A DNA stretch of 64,000 nucleotides from Ruminococcaceae bacterium KH2T8 (GCA_900111435.1 FOIY01000002.1:248001-312000), one strand, 5' to 3'. Positions 10,362 to 18,136 are shown, numbered from the stretch's first letter. Made by a program: numbers and translations. The notes: a model not told the origin generated them from the letters alone.

Positions 10362-11027
10362 ATGGAATCGATAAAAAAGTATGTCGCTGAATTCATCGGA
10401 ACTTTCGTACTCGTATTTGCAGCTTGCGGTACGGCTGTAGCAGTTAAGTGTAACGGAGCGGAGGGTAATGCCGCTTATCTCATGACAGCATTGGCTTTCG
10501 GTCTTGTAATCGTTGCAATGGCTTATTCGATCGGTAATATCTCCGGTTGTCACATCAATCCCGCAGTAACTCTTGCAGTATTCATCAACAAGGGTATCAG
10601 TGCTAAGGACGCAGCAGGATATGTTGTCGCTCAGGTATTGGGCGGTATCTTCGGTGCTCTGCTCCTCGGCCTCGTAGCAGGCTTTGATCACAGCTTCGGT
10701 GCCAACGGTCTTTACGAAGACAGCATCGGCATCTCACTCCTTGTTGAGATCATCCTGACATTCATCTTCGTTCTTGCTATCCTCGGCGTTACCAGTAAGC
10801 CCGAGTTCTCAAATGTAGCAGGACTCGTGATCGGTCTTTCACTCACACTTGTACATATCTTCGGTATCCACTTCACGGGTACATCGGTAAACCCCGCAAG
10901 ATCTCTTGCTTCCGCAGTATTTAATGCAGATGCTCTTCCTTGCGTATGGGTATTCATCGTAGGACCTCTTCTCGGCGCAGCTATCGCAGCTTTCTGCTGG
11001 AAGTTCATAAGACCCGAAGAGAAGTAA
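10362..11027 (+). CDS. aqpZ: Aquaporin Z-type water channel
   Basis: 221 residues from ATG 10362 (AGAGAGGTG upstream). MIP family: six membrane helices and two half-helices with NPA motifs at 66-68 (GCHINPAVT) and 177-179 (TSVNPARS). By position the selectivity-filter residues match water-specific AqpZ: His165, Thr174 and Arg180. This argues for water rather than glycerol transport. It sits alone between two terminators. Confidence 0.9.
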   Translation: MESIKKYVAEFIGTFVLVFAACGTAVAVKCNGAEGNAAYLMTALAFGLVIVAMAYSIGNISGCHINPAVTLAVFINKGISAKDAAGYVVAQVLGGIFGALLLGLVAGFDHSFGANGLYEDSIGISLLVEIILTFIFVLAILGVTSKPEFSNVAGLVIGLSLTLVHIFGIHFTGTSVNPARSLASAVFNADALPCVWVFIVGPLLGAAIAAFCWKFIRPEEK

Positions 11028-11056
11028 TAAGCGAAAGCTTTCACTCAGAAATCCCG

Positions 11057-11087
11057 GGCTCCGATCTTAACCGGTCGGAGTCTTTTT
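11057..11087 (+). terminator. aqpZ terminator
   Basis: GGCTCCGA (11057-11064) pairs with TCGGAGTC (11075-11082), followed by TTTTT. Confidence 0.85.
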
Positions 11088-11182
11088 ATGTGTCCGAACT
11101 TTGAGATTCTTGATCAATCCTAATGAGAATCTTACATATCGTAAGTTCGGTTGATCTTTTCGATTGAACAGGTGAGGATTTA

Positions 11183-11233
11183 ATGTTAACGTTCGTTAAC
11201 GTAAAGGTATACGAACTACCTAACAAGCGGTAA
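11183..11233 (+). CDS. Candidate 16-codon leader ORF
   Basis: ATG 11183 to TAA 11231-11233 would encode MLTFVNVKVYELPNKR. GGTGAGG (11171-11177) is well placed, 5 nt before the ATG. The first codons overlap a perfect palindrome (GTTAACG-TT-CGTTAAC, 11185-11200). Two hairpins follow: AGATCA/TGATCT and then a terminator-like stem. This order (ribosome site, short ORF, hairpins, terminator) resembles a transcription-attenuation leader. However, a better asnC promoter lies downstream of the terminator, so it may instead belong to a short independent RNA. Confidence 0.35.
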   Translation: MLTFVNVKVYELPNKR

Positions 11234-11275
11234 AGATCATTTTTTGATCTCTTCCAATCTTCTCAATCCAGCGAG

Positions 11276-11308
11276 AGCGGCGATCCCGAACGGATGGCCG
11301 CTTTTGTT
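11276..11308 (+). terminator. Intrinsic terminator upstream of asnC
   Basis: AGCGGC (11276-11281) pairs with GCCGCT (11297-11302), extended by ATCC/GGAT inside, and followed by TTTTGTTGT. No gene longer than the 16-codon ORF lies between it and the previous terminator, so it must end a short RNA. Confidence 0.65.
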
Positions 11309-11334
11309 GTCCGCTATATATTTATTATTATAAT
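11307..11334 (+). promoter_or_regulatory. asnC-aminotransferase-prfB promoter
   Basis: TTGTCC (11307-11312), a 16-nt spacer and a consensus TATAAT (11329-11334). Transcription would start near 11341, leaving a leader of about 45 nt that carries AGGAGG before ATG 11386. Confidence 0.55.
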
Positions 11335-11385
11335 TATGGTATCATCTCTTAGTTAGAGAATAATCATGTCAGGAGGAAATTTATT

Positions 11386-11874
11386 ATGGCAGATCAGCTT
11401 GAACTTCTTAAGATCATCGAGAAGAACGCCAGACTCACACCCGAAGAGATCGCGGTGATGATGGGGGCGTCCGCGGAAGAGGTCAAGGCCGAGATAGCCG
11501 CCCTGACAGAACAGAAGATAATCCTCGGTTATACGACCGAGATCAACTGGGAAAAGACTTATCCCGAGAAGGTAACCGCACTTATCGAAGTAAGGATCAC
11601 TCCCGTTAGAAACAAGGGATTCGACCAGATGGCAAGTATCTTGAGCCAGTACGATAAGGTTAAGGATTGCTATCTTATGTCGGGTGCTTTCGACCTTATG
11701 CTCACATATGAAGACGATAACCTCAGAAATATCGCAAGCTTCGTATATGAGAAGGTAGCAACTCTCGAGGGTGTTCTTTCCACGGCTACTCACTTTATCC
11801 TTAAGACTTATAAGGCTAACGGTATAAGGTTTGAGTACGATGATTCTGATGACAGGCAGGCAATTGTATTATGA
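11386..11874 (+). CDS. Lrp/AsnC family transcriptional regulator
   Basis: 162 residues. It has an N-terminal winged helix-turn-helix (about 1-60, LTPEEIAVMMGASAEEVKAEI) and a C-terminal RAM/AsnC ligand domain (about 65-150) with VRITPVRNKGFDQMASIL, VKDCYLMSGAFDLML and the HFILK end. Such proteins bind amino acids and regulate metabolism genes. AGGAGG precedes the ATG. The stop overlaps the ATG of the aminotransferase (ATGA), so the pair is translationally coupled and the regulator probably controls this aminotransferase. The palindrome at 11185-11200 is a possible operator, but it lies upstream of the predicted promoter. Confidence 0.92.
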   Translation: MADQLELLKIIEKNARLTPEEIAVMMGASAEEVKAEIAALTEQKIILGYTTEINWEKTYPEKVTALIEVRITPVRNKGFDQMASILSQYDKVKDCYLMSGAFDLMLTYEDDNLRNIASFVYEKVATLEGVLSTATHFILKTYKANGIRFEYDDSDDRQAIVL

Positions 11875-13067
11875 GTATAGATTACGAAGATAAGATCTCT
11901 TCGGTAGTCCAAAGTGTGCCTCCGTCTGCTATAAGGAAGTTCTTTGATCTCGCTGCTGAGATGAAGGGTGTTATTTCCTTGTCTATCGGAGAGCCGGACT
12001 TTGTTACGCCATACGAGATCAGAGAAGCAGGTATCAATTCACTTATTGACGGATATACACATTATTCGCCTAATGCAGGATATACAGAATCCAAGAAGGC
12101 TATAGCTTCATATATATCCAGAAGATACGGCGTGGATTACGATCCTAACGGACAGATCCTCATTACAGTAGGCGGCAGTGAGGGTATAGACCTTGCTGCT
12201 AGAGCACTTATTAATCCCGGTGATGAAGTTATCATCGTAGAGCCCTGCTTTGTAGCTTATAAGGCTGCAGTCATGTTTGCTCACGGTGTTCCCGTAGTTG
12301 TAGAGACTACGCAGGAGAATGACTTCAAGCTCAAGGCAGAGGACCTTGAGGCTGCTATAACACCTAAGACCAAGATGATGATCATAGGATTTCCGAGCAA
12401 CCCTACAGGTGCGGTAATGACTATGGATGATCTTAAGGATATCGCTGACGTACTTCGAAGGCATCCCGATATCATCGTAGTATCTGATGAGCTTTACTGT
12501 GAGCTCAACTATATAACAGATGAGCCCAGTTCTCTCATCAGGTTTGACGATCTTCGTGACAGGGTCATTATGGTAAACGGATTCTCCAAGTCATATGCCA
12601 TGACAGGCTGGAGGATCGGATATCTTACAGGTCCCAAGGAACTCATCGGTCCCATGACCAAGATACATCAGTACTGCATAATGTGTGCTCCTTCCATGTC
12701 TCAGGTTGCTATCGTCAAAGCCGCATTGGAAGGCGATGACAGTGTTGCTGAGATGAGGGCAGAATACGATCATCGAAGAAAAGTCGTAATGCAGGGCTTC
12801 AAGGACGCAGGTCTTGAGTGCTTTACTCCCTACGGAGCATTCTATGCATTTCCTTCGATCAAGGAGTTCGGCCTTACTTCCGAGCAGTTCTGTGAGCGAT
12901 TCCTGATGGAGAAGAAGGTTGCCATCGTACCCGGTAATGCTTTCGGTAAGTGCGGTGAGGGACATTTCAGATTAAGCTATGCTGCTTCAATGGAGAATAT
13001 AAAGACAGCTATGGAGCGCCTGAAGGAATTCACGGACGCTCTGAGGAAGGAAAAACGAAATGCTTGA
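11871..13067 (+). CDS. PLP-dependent class I/II aminotransferase
   Basis: 398 residues, fold-type I aminotransferase of the AspC/PatA-like group. Visible: SIGEPDFVTPYEIREA, HYSPNAGYTESKKAI, the phosphate-loop region TVGGSEGIDLAARAL, FPSNPTGAVM (Asn), SDELYCEL (PLP Asp and Tyr), and the Schiff-base Lys240 in FSKSYAMTGWRIGY. The amino acid substrate cannot be read from the sequence. It overlaps asnC by 4 nt and prfB by 8 nt. Confidence 0.93.
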   Translation: MSIDYEDKISSVVQSVPPSAIRKFFDLAAEMKGVISLSIGEPDFVTPYEIREAGINSLIDGYTHYSPNAGYTESKKAIASYISRRYGVDYDPNGQILITVGGSEGIDLAARALINPGDEVIIVEPCFVAYKAAVMFAHGVPVVVETTQENDFKLKAEDLEAAITPKTKMMIIGFPSNPTGAVMTMDDLKDIADVLRRHPDIIVVSDELYCELNYITDEPSSLIRFDDLRDRVIMVNGFSKSYAMTGWRIGYLTGPKELIGPMTKIHQYCIMCAPSMSQVAIVKAALEGDDSVAEMRAEYDHRRKVVMQGFKDAGLECFTPYGAFYAFPSIKEFGLTSEQFCERFLMEKKVAIVPGNAFGKCGEGHFRLSYAASMENIKTAMERLKEFTDALRKEKRNA

Positions 13068-14169
13068 ATTCGATAACATAAGACTCGAACTTGAGGGACT
13101 GGAGGAGCCTGTCAACACATTGCGCGAATCTCTCCACATCGACCACGTAATGACGGAGATAAGTGAGCTTGAAGCCAGGACTCAGGAGCCTGATTTCTGG
13201 AATAACGTTGAGAAGGCTCAGTCCCTTCAGACAAAGCTCAAGAGACTTCAGAAGAAGGTTGACAACTTTAATGCACTCGCAGCAGAGAGGGAAGACCTCC
13301 TTACTATGTGCGAGCTTGCAAATGAGGAAGAGGATCTTTCTTATCTTGAAGAGCTTCAGACAGGTCTTGCAGACCTCAAGGAGAACTTTGAGAAGATGCG
13401 CCTTGAGACACTTCTTACGGGCGAATACGATAAGAATAACTGTATCATCACACTTCATGCTGGTGCAGGCGGTACAGAGGCTCAGGATTGGGTATCCATG
13501 CTATACAGAATGTATACCAGATGGGCAGAAGCTCACGGATATGAGATCAAGGTGCTTGAATACCTTGACGGTGATGAAGCAGGTATCAAGTCCTGCTCCA
13601 TGATGCTCACAGGTGAGAATGCGTACGGATTCTTAAGATCCGAGATCGGCGTTCACAGACTCGTAAGAATATCTCCTTTCGATTCAGCTGGAAGAAGACA
13701 TACATCCTTCGCTTCTTGTGAAGTAATGCCTGAGCTCGACGATACTATCGATATCAAGATCGATCCTTCTGATCTTCGTGTCGATACTTATCGTTCAACT
13801 GGTAAGGGTGGTCAGCATATTAATAAGACTGACTCCGCAGTACGTCTTACACACCTTCCTACGGGTGTTGTAGTTGCCTGCCAGTCTGAGCGTTCTCAGA
13901 TCCAGAACAGAGAGACGGCAATGGAGATGCTCAAAGCAAAGCTTTTCGCTCTCGCACAGGCAGCACAGATGGAGAAGATCGAAGACCTCAAGGGTAATCA
14001 GATGGATATCGCCTGGGGATCTCAGATCAGATCTTATGTATTCTGCCCTTATACACTCGTTAAGGACCTTCGTACAGGCTACGAAGAGGGGGATGTAGAC
14101 GCAGTTATGGACGGTAAGCTCGACGGCTTTATCAATGCTTTCCTGTCCGGCATGAAGATAGAAAAATAA
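13060..14169 (+). CDS. prfB: Peptide chain release factor 2
   Basis: 369 residues. It recognises UGA/UAA and triggers peptide release. Visible: stop-codon tripeptide S205-P206-F207, catalytic GGQ at 250-252 (TGKGGQHINKTDSAVRLTH), and the N-terminal EPDFWNN block. Positions match E. coli RF2. The whole protein is one uninterrupted frame: the segment corresponding to the E. coli frameshift site reads LRESLHID with no in-frame TGA, so the usual programmed +1 autoregulatory frameshift is absent. It overlaps the upstream aminotransferase by 8 nt. A strong terminator follows. Confidence 0.96.
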   Translation: MLEFDNIRLELEGLEEPVNTLRESLHIDHVMTEISELEARTQEPDFWNNVEKAQSLQTKLKRLQKKVDNFNALAAEREDLLTMCELANEEEDLSYLEELQTGLADLKENFEKMRLETLLTGEYDKNNCIITLHAGAGGTEAQDWVSMLYRMYTRWAEAHGYEIKVLEYLDGDEAGIKSCSMMLTGENAYGFLRSEIGVHRLVRISPFDSAGRRHTSFASCEVMPELDDTIDIKIDPSDLRVDTYRSTGKGGQHINKTDSAVRLTHLPTGVVVACQSERSQIQNRETAMEMLKAKLFALAQAAQMEKIEDLKGNQMDIAWGSQIRSYVFCPYTLVKDLRTGYEEGDVDAVMDGKLDGFINAFLSGMKIEK

Positions 14170-14193
14170 TACGCAGACTTTCAAATTGGAAGC

Positions 14194-14232
14194 AAAAGGC
14201 TGATCATCCTTTCGTGGTGATCAGCCTTTTTG
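14194..14232 (+). terminator. prfB terminator
   Basis: AAAAGGCTGATCA (14194-14206) pairs with TGATCAGCCTTTT (14218-14230), with T-rich sequence at the end of the stem. Confidence 0.9.
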
Positions 14233-14250
14233 TGTGGAGTGGGGTTCGCT

Positions 14251-14534
14251 GAGAGCGGCTCTCATATTTGCTTTCGGCAAATCCCATTACCGTTTACACG
14301 TCCAAAAAATCGTAAAAATGGCCGTGTAAATGGTAATGAAGGCCGCCATTACCATTTCAGTACCACATTTTCAGAAAAACGGCCGTGTAAATGGTAATGG
14401 TATCTTATCTGATTTCTCATTACCAAATCCACTACCAAATCGAGTCGTATTTGGTAGTCTTTTTGTGCATGAGGTACTTCGCTGCCAAATACACGGACAA
14501 ACTCATATTGATTTGTACGCCGATTTGGTAGTGG
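14251..14534. repeat. Highly structured intergenic element with nested inverted repeats
   Basis: I see no credible gene between prfB and the membrane protein; an open frame here is low-complexity and runs antisense into the next gene. In order: GAGAG-CGG-CTCTC (14251-14263); ATTTGC/GCAAAT hairpin with loop TTTCG (14266-14282); CATTACCGTTTACACG (14285-14300), complementary in 15 of 16 positions to 14323-14338; a 19-nt exact direct repeat at 14320-14338 and 14381-14399; CATTACCATTT (14347-14357), complementary to both copies; CATTACCAAAT (14418-14428). Finally CCACTACCAAATCG (14429-14442) can pair either with the near copy at 14449-14458 (10 bp, followed by T's) or perfectly over 14 bp with 14521-14534. 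It could be a structured RNA, a MITE-like element or a palindromic extragenic repeat. Confidence 0.7.
14431..14465 (+). terminator. Terminator-like hairpin inside the structured element
   Basis: ACTACCAAAT (14431-14440) pairs perfectly with ATTTGGTAGT (14449-14458), followed by CTTTTTG. It competes with the longer pairing to 14521-14534. Confidence 0.6.
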
Positions 14535-14571
14535 GGCATAGGCGGCGCTTGATTCCCAATAAAACTACACA

Positions 14572-14598
14572 TAAAAGACCCGCCGGTGAAGGCGGGCC
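14572..14598 (-). terminator. Terminator of the 749-residue membrane protein gene
   Basis: On the minus strand GGCCCGCC (14598-14591) pairs with GGCGGGTC (14584-14577), followed by TTTTAT. Confidence 0.85.
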
Positions 14599-14626
14599 TT
14601 GGAATGATCAATTAACGATCAGCTTA

Positions 14627-16876
14627 TCACTTGAGTTCGAAGTGATAGTTTGTGATGTAGAAGTGTTGTACAGGCTCGGTAGTCGTACATGTGATAGTTG
14701 TGTTGAGTGCTCCGCCTGCAGGAACTGTACCTGATGTAGGTGTACCGTGGAATGTGTAAGGTGAGTTTGCATCAGGTGTGAATGTGTAGTAATCAGAAGA
14801 GATGGATGTGATCTCAACTTCAGGTGTAAGTGAGAATGTGATATCCATGTGATCTACGGAACCTGCGAAGTTGGAATCGCCGCTGCCTGTATTTGTAATT
14901 ACGAGATCGAAGCTGAACTCGGAACCGTTGGAGTGAGGATTAGCGATAGAGTATCTGTAGGAAGCAGAAGATCCGTCTGATGCAGGAGCTGCTGTTGTGG
15001 TTGTTGTTGCCTCAGTAGCTTCAGTCGTTGTCTCAACTGTAGTTGTTTCCTCAGTAGTAGTCTCTTCGGTAGTTTCTTCCGTAGTAGTTTCCTCTGTTGT
15101 TGTCTCTTCTGTAGTTGCTTCAGTTGTAGTAGTCGTAGCCTCTGTAGTAGTGGTCGTCTCTTCAACTGTTGTTGTCGTTGTCTCCTCAACAGAAGTCTCT
15201 TCAGTTGTAACTGTTGTTTCAGCCTTAGGGAAGATCTTATCGTAATTCTCAAGTCCAAGGATAACAAGGAACATGGTAAGGAAAGCTACGACAAGGATGA
15301 TGATACCGATCTTGCCCTTTCCGCCACGTGCCTTTTCAGGCTTATTACCACCCTTGGATACGGGAGTAACAGGCTGGATATTCTGTGTTGTTGAATGTCT
15401 CGGGGGCTGCTTTGCAGCAGGTCTGCTCGTTGCGGCAGGTCTTGTGCCGGCTGTAGGAGCGGGAGCAGCACCCTTGGGTGCGAAAGGTGAGGGCTCACCG
15501 GACTGAGCCTTGGGCTTTGCTTCAGGAGCAGCGCCGGGTCTCTGATTAACAACTGCATTCTGAGGAGCGGGTCGCTGTGCTACAGGAGGTACAGCCTTAG
15601 GCTGAGCAGCTGCAGGAGCGGGCTTCTCGGGAAGTCTCTGTGCCGGAGGTATAGGTCTCGGCATAGGTGCCGTATTAGACTTGGGAGGGTATGCAGCGGG
15701 ATCGGGTTCTGCCTTGGGAGCATGTGCAACCTTAGGCTCTTCCTTAACAGGCTCTGACTTGGGTGCTGCAGGTGCCTTATCGGCAGATGGAGCAGCGGGT
15801 GCCTTGCGGGGAGCAGCCTTTGCAGCATCAGTCTTGCCCTTATTGAAGGGACTCTTGGGTGCTGCCTTGGGAGCAGGGGCAGCCTTAGGCTCTTCCTTAG
15901 CGGGCTCAGCCTTAGGTGCAGCGGGAGTCTCATTCTTCTTTCCGAAAGCATTTACACCGGACTTAACATTGCCGTATGTATGCATATTAGGCTTCTCAGC
16001 GGGTTCCTTGTCTTTAGTCTCCGCTGTCTCGGGAGCCTTAGCCTCAGGTGGCTTTACTTCAGGTTCTGCGGGGGCTGCGGGTGCTACGGGAGCAACAGGT
16101 GCAACTGGAGCAGCAACGGGTTCTTCCTTCTTGGGAGCCTCGGCAACGGGAGCGTTTTTGGGCTTGAAAGGAGAGATGGCGAGAGCTTCTTCGTCGAGCT
16201 CGAGATCATCAAGGGGATCGGGAGACTTGAATGAAGAATCTTCTGACTTGGAAGACATAGCGAAATCAAGATCTTCGCCTGCCTTAAAAGGATCTTCGTT
16301 ACCTTCAGCGAAAGCCTTGAAGTCAGGATCATCATCGATGAACAAAGGAGGCTCGATAGTCTCGGGCTTCTTTTCTTCAACGGGAGCCTTTGGCTCCTCG
16401 GGCTTGATCTCAGGCTTGGGTTCTTCAGCCTTAGGTGCAGCAGGTTCGGGTGCCGGTGCAGGAGCGGGAGCAGGTGCGGGCGTAACAGGAGCCGCAGGGG
16501 CAGCACCGCTCAAAGGCTTGAATGCTGAGATGGATGAATCAAATTCGAAGTTGCTGAGCTCGTCATCATCTCCGAAGATATCAGAAGAAGAAGGAGCGGC
16601 ATTATCATTGAATAAAGGAGCGGAGTCTGCGGCAGATTCTGCAGCTGAAACCGTATCCTTGAGTTTTTCGGAAACACTCTCGGGATCGTTTGCCTTCATG
16701 GAGAGCATGAAAGAATCCGTTACGAGGTCATCATTATCTGTAGAAATATCATTATTACCTGAATTGTCAAAGAGCTTGTCTTTACCAAAGCCGGAAGGAT
16801 TGGGTTCTTCCTTCGGAGAATCGCCACCTTCGGCGCCAAAAAGCTTATTATCGTTATCGTCTGAACCAAGCAGCAT
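14627..16876 (-). CDS. Pro/Ala/Glu-rich single-pass membrane protein with Thr/Glu stalk
   Basis: 749 residues, not recognised as a named family. Residues 1 to about 520 are disordered and cytoplasmic in character: acidic at first, then long Ala/Pro/Glu/Lys-rich tracts. One membrane helix lies at about 523-542 (IGIIILVVAFLTMFLVILGL). An 86-residue Thr/Glu-rich stalk follows (about 552-637). A compact beta-rich domain of about 112 residues ends the protein (ASYRYSIANPHSNGSEF onward; alternating hydrophobics, one Cys). The topology is N-in/C-out with no signal peptide or LPXTG. The architecture suggests a cytoplasmic scaffold with a surface-displayed ligand domain. GTGAGGT precedes the ATG. The low complexity creates a long antisense open frame. 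Confidence 0.88.
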   Translation of the reverse strand: MLLGSDDNDNKLFGAEGGDSPKEEPNPSGFGKDKLFDNSGNNDISTDNDDLVTDSFMLSMKANDPESVSEKLKDTVSAAESAADSAPLFNDNAAPSSSDIFGDDDELSNFEFDSSISAFKPLSGAAPAAPVTPAPAPAPAPAPEPAAPKAEEPKPEIKPEEPKAPVEEKKPETIEPPLFIDDDPDFKAFAEGNEDPFKAGEDLDFAMSSKSEDSSFKSPDPLDDLELDEEALAISPFKPKNAPVAEAPKKEEPVAAPVAPVAPVAPAAPAEPEVKPPEAKAPETAETKDKEPAEKPNMHTYGNVKSGVNAFGKKNETPAAPKAEPAKEEPKAAPAPKAAPKSPFNKGKTDAAKAAPRKAPAAPSADKAPAAPKSEPVKEEPKVAHAPKAEPDPAAYPPKSNTAPMPRPIPPAQRLPEKPAPAAAQPKAVPPVAQRPAPQNAVVNQRPGAAPEAKPKAQSGEPSPFAPKGAAPAPTAGTRPAATSRPAAKQPPRHSTTQNIQPVTPVSKGGNKPEKARGGKGKIGIIILVVAFLTMFLVILGLENYDKIFPKAETTVTTEETSVEETTTTTVEETTTTTEATTTTTEATTEETTTEETTTEETTEETTTEETTTVETTTEATEATTTTTAAPASDGSSASYRYSIANPHSNGSEFSFDLVITNTGSGDSNFAGSVDHMDITFSLTPEVEITSISSDYYTFTPDANSPYTFHGTPTSGTVPAGGALNTTITCTTTEPVQHFYITNYHFELK

Positions 16877-16959
16877 AGCAATACCTCACTTAATAAATAT
16901 ATATAAATATAATTCAACACTAAATTAAAAGCAAATGCAGAAAATAATGTGTAATGAAC

Positions 16960-16988
16960 TTGACATACCGTATAGCGTCTGATATTAT
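16960..16988 (+). promoter_or_regulatory. Promoter of the tRNA-Leu/tRNA-fMet unit
   Basis: A consensus TTGACA (16960-16965), a 17-nt spacer and TATTAT (16983-16988), about 20 nt before the first tRNA. Confidence 0.85.
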
Positions 16989-17009
16989 CATTGGGCACTT
17001 AACGGATAG

Positions 17010-17096
17010 GCTCGTGTGGCGGAATTGGCAGACGCAACGGACTTAAAATCCGTCGGAGTAAAATCCGTACCGGTTCAAGTCCGGTCACGAGCACCA
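17010..17096 (+). tRNA. tRNA-Leu (anticodon UAA)
   Basis: 87 nt with encoded CCA. The acceptor stem is GCTCGTG/CACGAGC. The anticodon loop CTTAAAA gives anticodon TAA. A long variable arm is typical of tRNA-Leu, and the T arm contains GTTCAAGTC. Confidence 0.97.
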
Positions 17097-17125
17097 TTTA
17101 TTCCCAAAGTGCAACGTGATAATAC

Positions 17126-17202
17126 CGCGGAGTGGAGCAGTTGGTAGCTTGCCGGGCTCATAACCCGGAGGTCGTGAGGTTCGAGTCCCGCCTCCGCAAC
17201 CA
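17126..17202 (+). tRNA. Initiator tRNA-fMet (anticodon CAU)
   Basis: 77 nt with encoded CCA. The anticodon loop CTCATAA gives CAT. Initiator hallmarks are present: an unpaired C1-A72 at the end of the acceptor stem, and three consecutive G-C pairs (GGG/CCC) at the base of the anticodon stem. It is co-transcribed with tRNA-Leu 29 nt upstream. Confidence 0.96.
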
Positions 17203-17209
17203 CATTAAG

Positions 17210-17244
17210 ACCCATCAGTAGAAATACTGGTGGGTTTCTTTTTG
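17210..17244 (+). terminator. tRNA operon terminator
   Basis: ACCCATCAGTA (17210-17220) pairs with TACTGGTGGGT (17225-17235) across a GAAA loop, followed by TTCTTTTTG. Confidence 0.9.
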
Positions 17245-17262
17245 TTCAGAAGATGATCCGAA

Positions 17263-17271
17263 TGATATAAT
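17263..17271 (+). promoter_or_regulatory. Extended -10 promoter of the Fic gene
   Basis: TG-A-TATAAT (17263-17271) is an extended -10 element. It predicts a start near 17278, leaving about 20 nt before the preferred ATG at 17300. Confidence 0.5.
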
Positions 17272-17299
17272 CTTCGTATAAATGACTTATGAGGTGCTT

Positions 17300-18136
17300 A
17301 TGACTTCGGGTTATGATGAAGACAATCCCTATTACAAGGTAACCGAATCCGGTGATCCTGCATATAAGAGGAATATATGGAATGCCGCGATCGGTCTTCA
17401 GGCTGTTGATGGTCTGGAGGTTTCCTCGTACCTTAAGACTTTGGCTGAAGATAATATTTCCGGCAGAAAGACCTATGATCAGGTTAAGGATGAGCTTCAT
17501 AAGGAATACGGTGGTTCAGACATCGTTCAGCACGAGGCGGATATTGTAGCTGCCAATATCGCCGAGATCCTTGAATTAGGCGGATTTACGCTTTCTCCGA
17601 TTGCTTTACTGTCAATACACGAAAGGCTTTTCTCCGATGTTTTCGATAAGGAAATAGTCGGTAAGTTCCGTAAATATAACATTACGAAGAAAGAAAAGAT
17701 TCTTTTTGATGATTCCGTTATTTACGGGGATTGGAACGATATAAAGCCTTCGCTTAAGTTTTATCTGGAAGATGAGAGTGAATACCATTATTCGTTTCCG
17801 ATGTCAGATGATGACATCAGGCATCTTTCTGAGTTTACAAGGAATATCTGGCAGACTCATCCGTTCGCTGAAGGCAATACCAGAACTACAGCTGTGTTTA
17901 TTGAGCTTTATATGCGAAGTCTCGGGTTCGACATAAATAATGATCCATTTGCTGCTAACAGCTTATATTTCCGAAATGCTCTTGTGCGAGCATGTTACTC
18001 TAATCCCGGATATGATGTTCACCCTGACTATAAGTATCTCGATCGTTTTTATTCGAATGTGTTCAGCGGGAAGGATAATGTATTGGATAACTCAGCACTT
18101 TATATCAATATTGATCATGAAAATGCCGAATGCTGA
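17300..18136 (+). CDS. Fic domain protein
   Basis: 278 residues from ATG 17300, preferred because GAGG lies 5 nt upstream; an ATG at 17282 would add six residues but has no ribosome site. Fic enzymes usually transfer AMP onto target hydroxyls. The catalytic motif is complete: HPFAEGNTRTTAVF (HxFx[DE]GNxRxxA). The N-terminal helical part (AIGLQAVDGLEVSSYL to KDELHKEY) resembles the VbhA-like antitoxin helix fused in some Fic proteins. Its inhibitory motif reads LQAVDG rather than (S/T)xxxE(G/N), and related Fic proteins may share that variation. No separate antitoxin gene is adjacent. The target is unknown. Confidence 0.88.
   Translation: MTSGYDEDNPYYKVTESGDPAYKRNIWNAAIGLQAVDGLEVSSYLKTLAEDNISGRKTYDQVKDELHKEYGGSDIVQHEADIVAANIAEILELGGFTLSPIALLSIHERLFSDVFDKEIVGKFRKYNITKKEKILFDDSVIYGDWNDIKPSLKFYLEDESEYHYSFPMSDDDIRHLSEFTRNIWQTHPFAEGNTRTTAVFIELYMRSLGFDINNDPFAANSLYFRNALVRACYSNPGYDVHPDYKYLDRFYSNVFSGKDNVLDNSALYINIDHENAEC

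Noticed and set aside
14330-14734. A 134-residue open frame across the structured intergenic element
   Set aside because: It runs through hairpins and a terminator and then antisense into the 749-residue gene; it has no ribosome site and no protein-like pattern.
14997-15245. Microsatellite-like GTAGTT/TCTTC tract as a phase-variable repeat
   Set aside because: It encodes the Thr/Glu stalk with mixed codons; no perfect short tandem array long enough to slip was seen.
15681-16928. A 415-residue open frame on the + strand opposite the Pro/Ala/Glu-rich protein
   Set aside because: It is Gly/Ala/Ser low-complexity sequence mirroring the real gene's repetitive codons, with no ribosome site or family motif. 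The minus-strand frame has a ribosome site, a membrane helix and a proper terminator.
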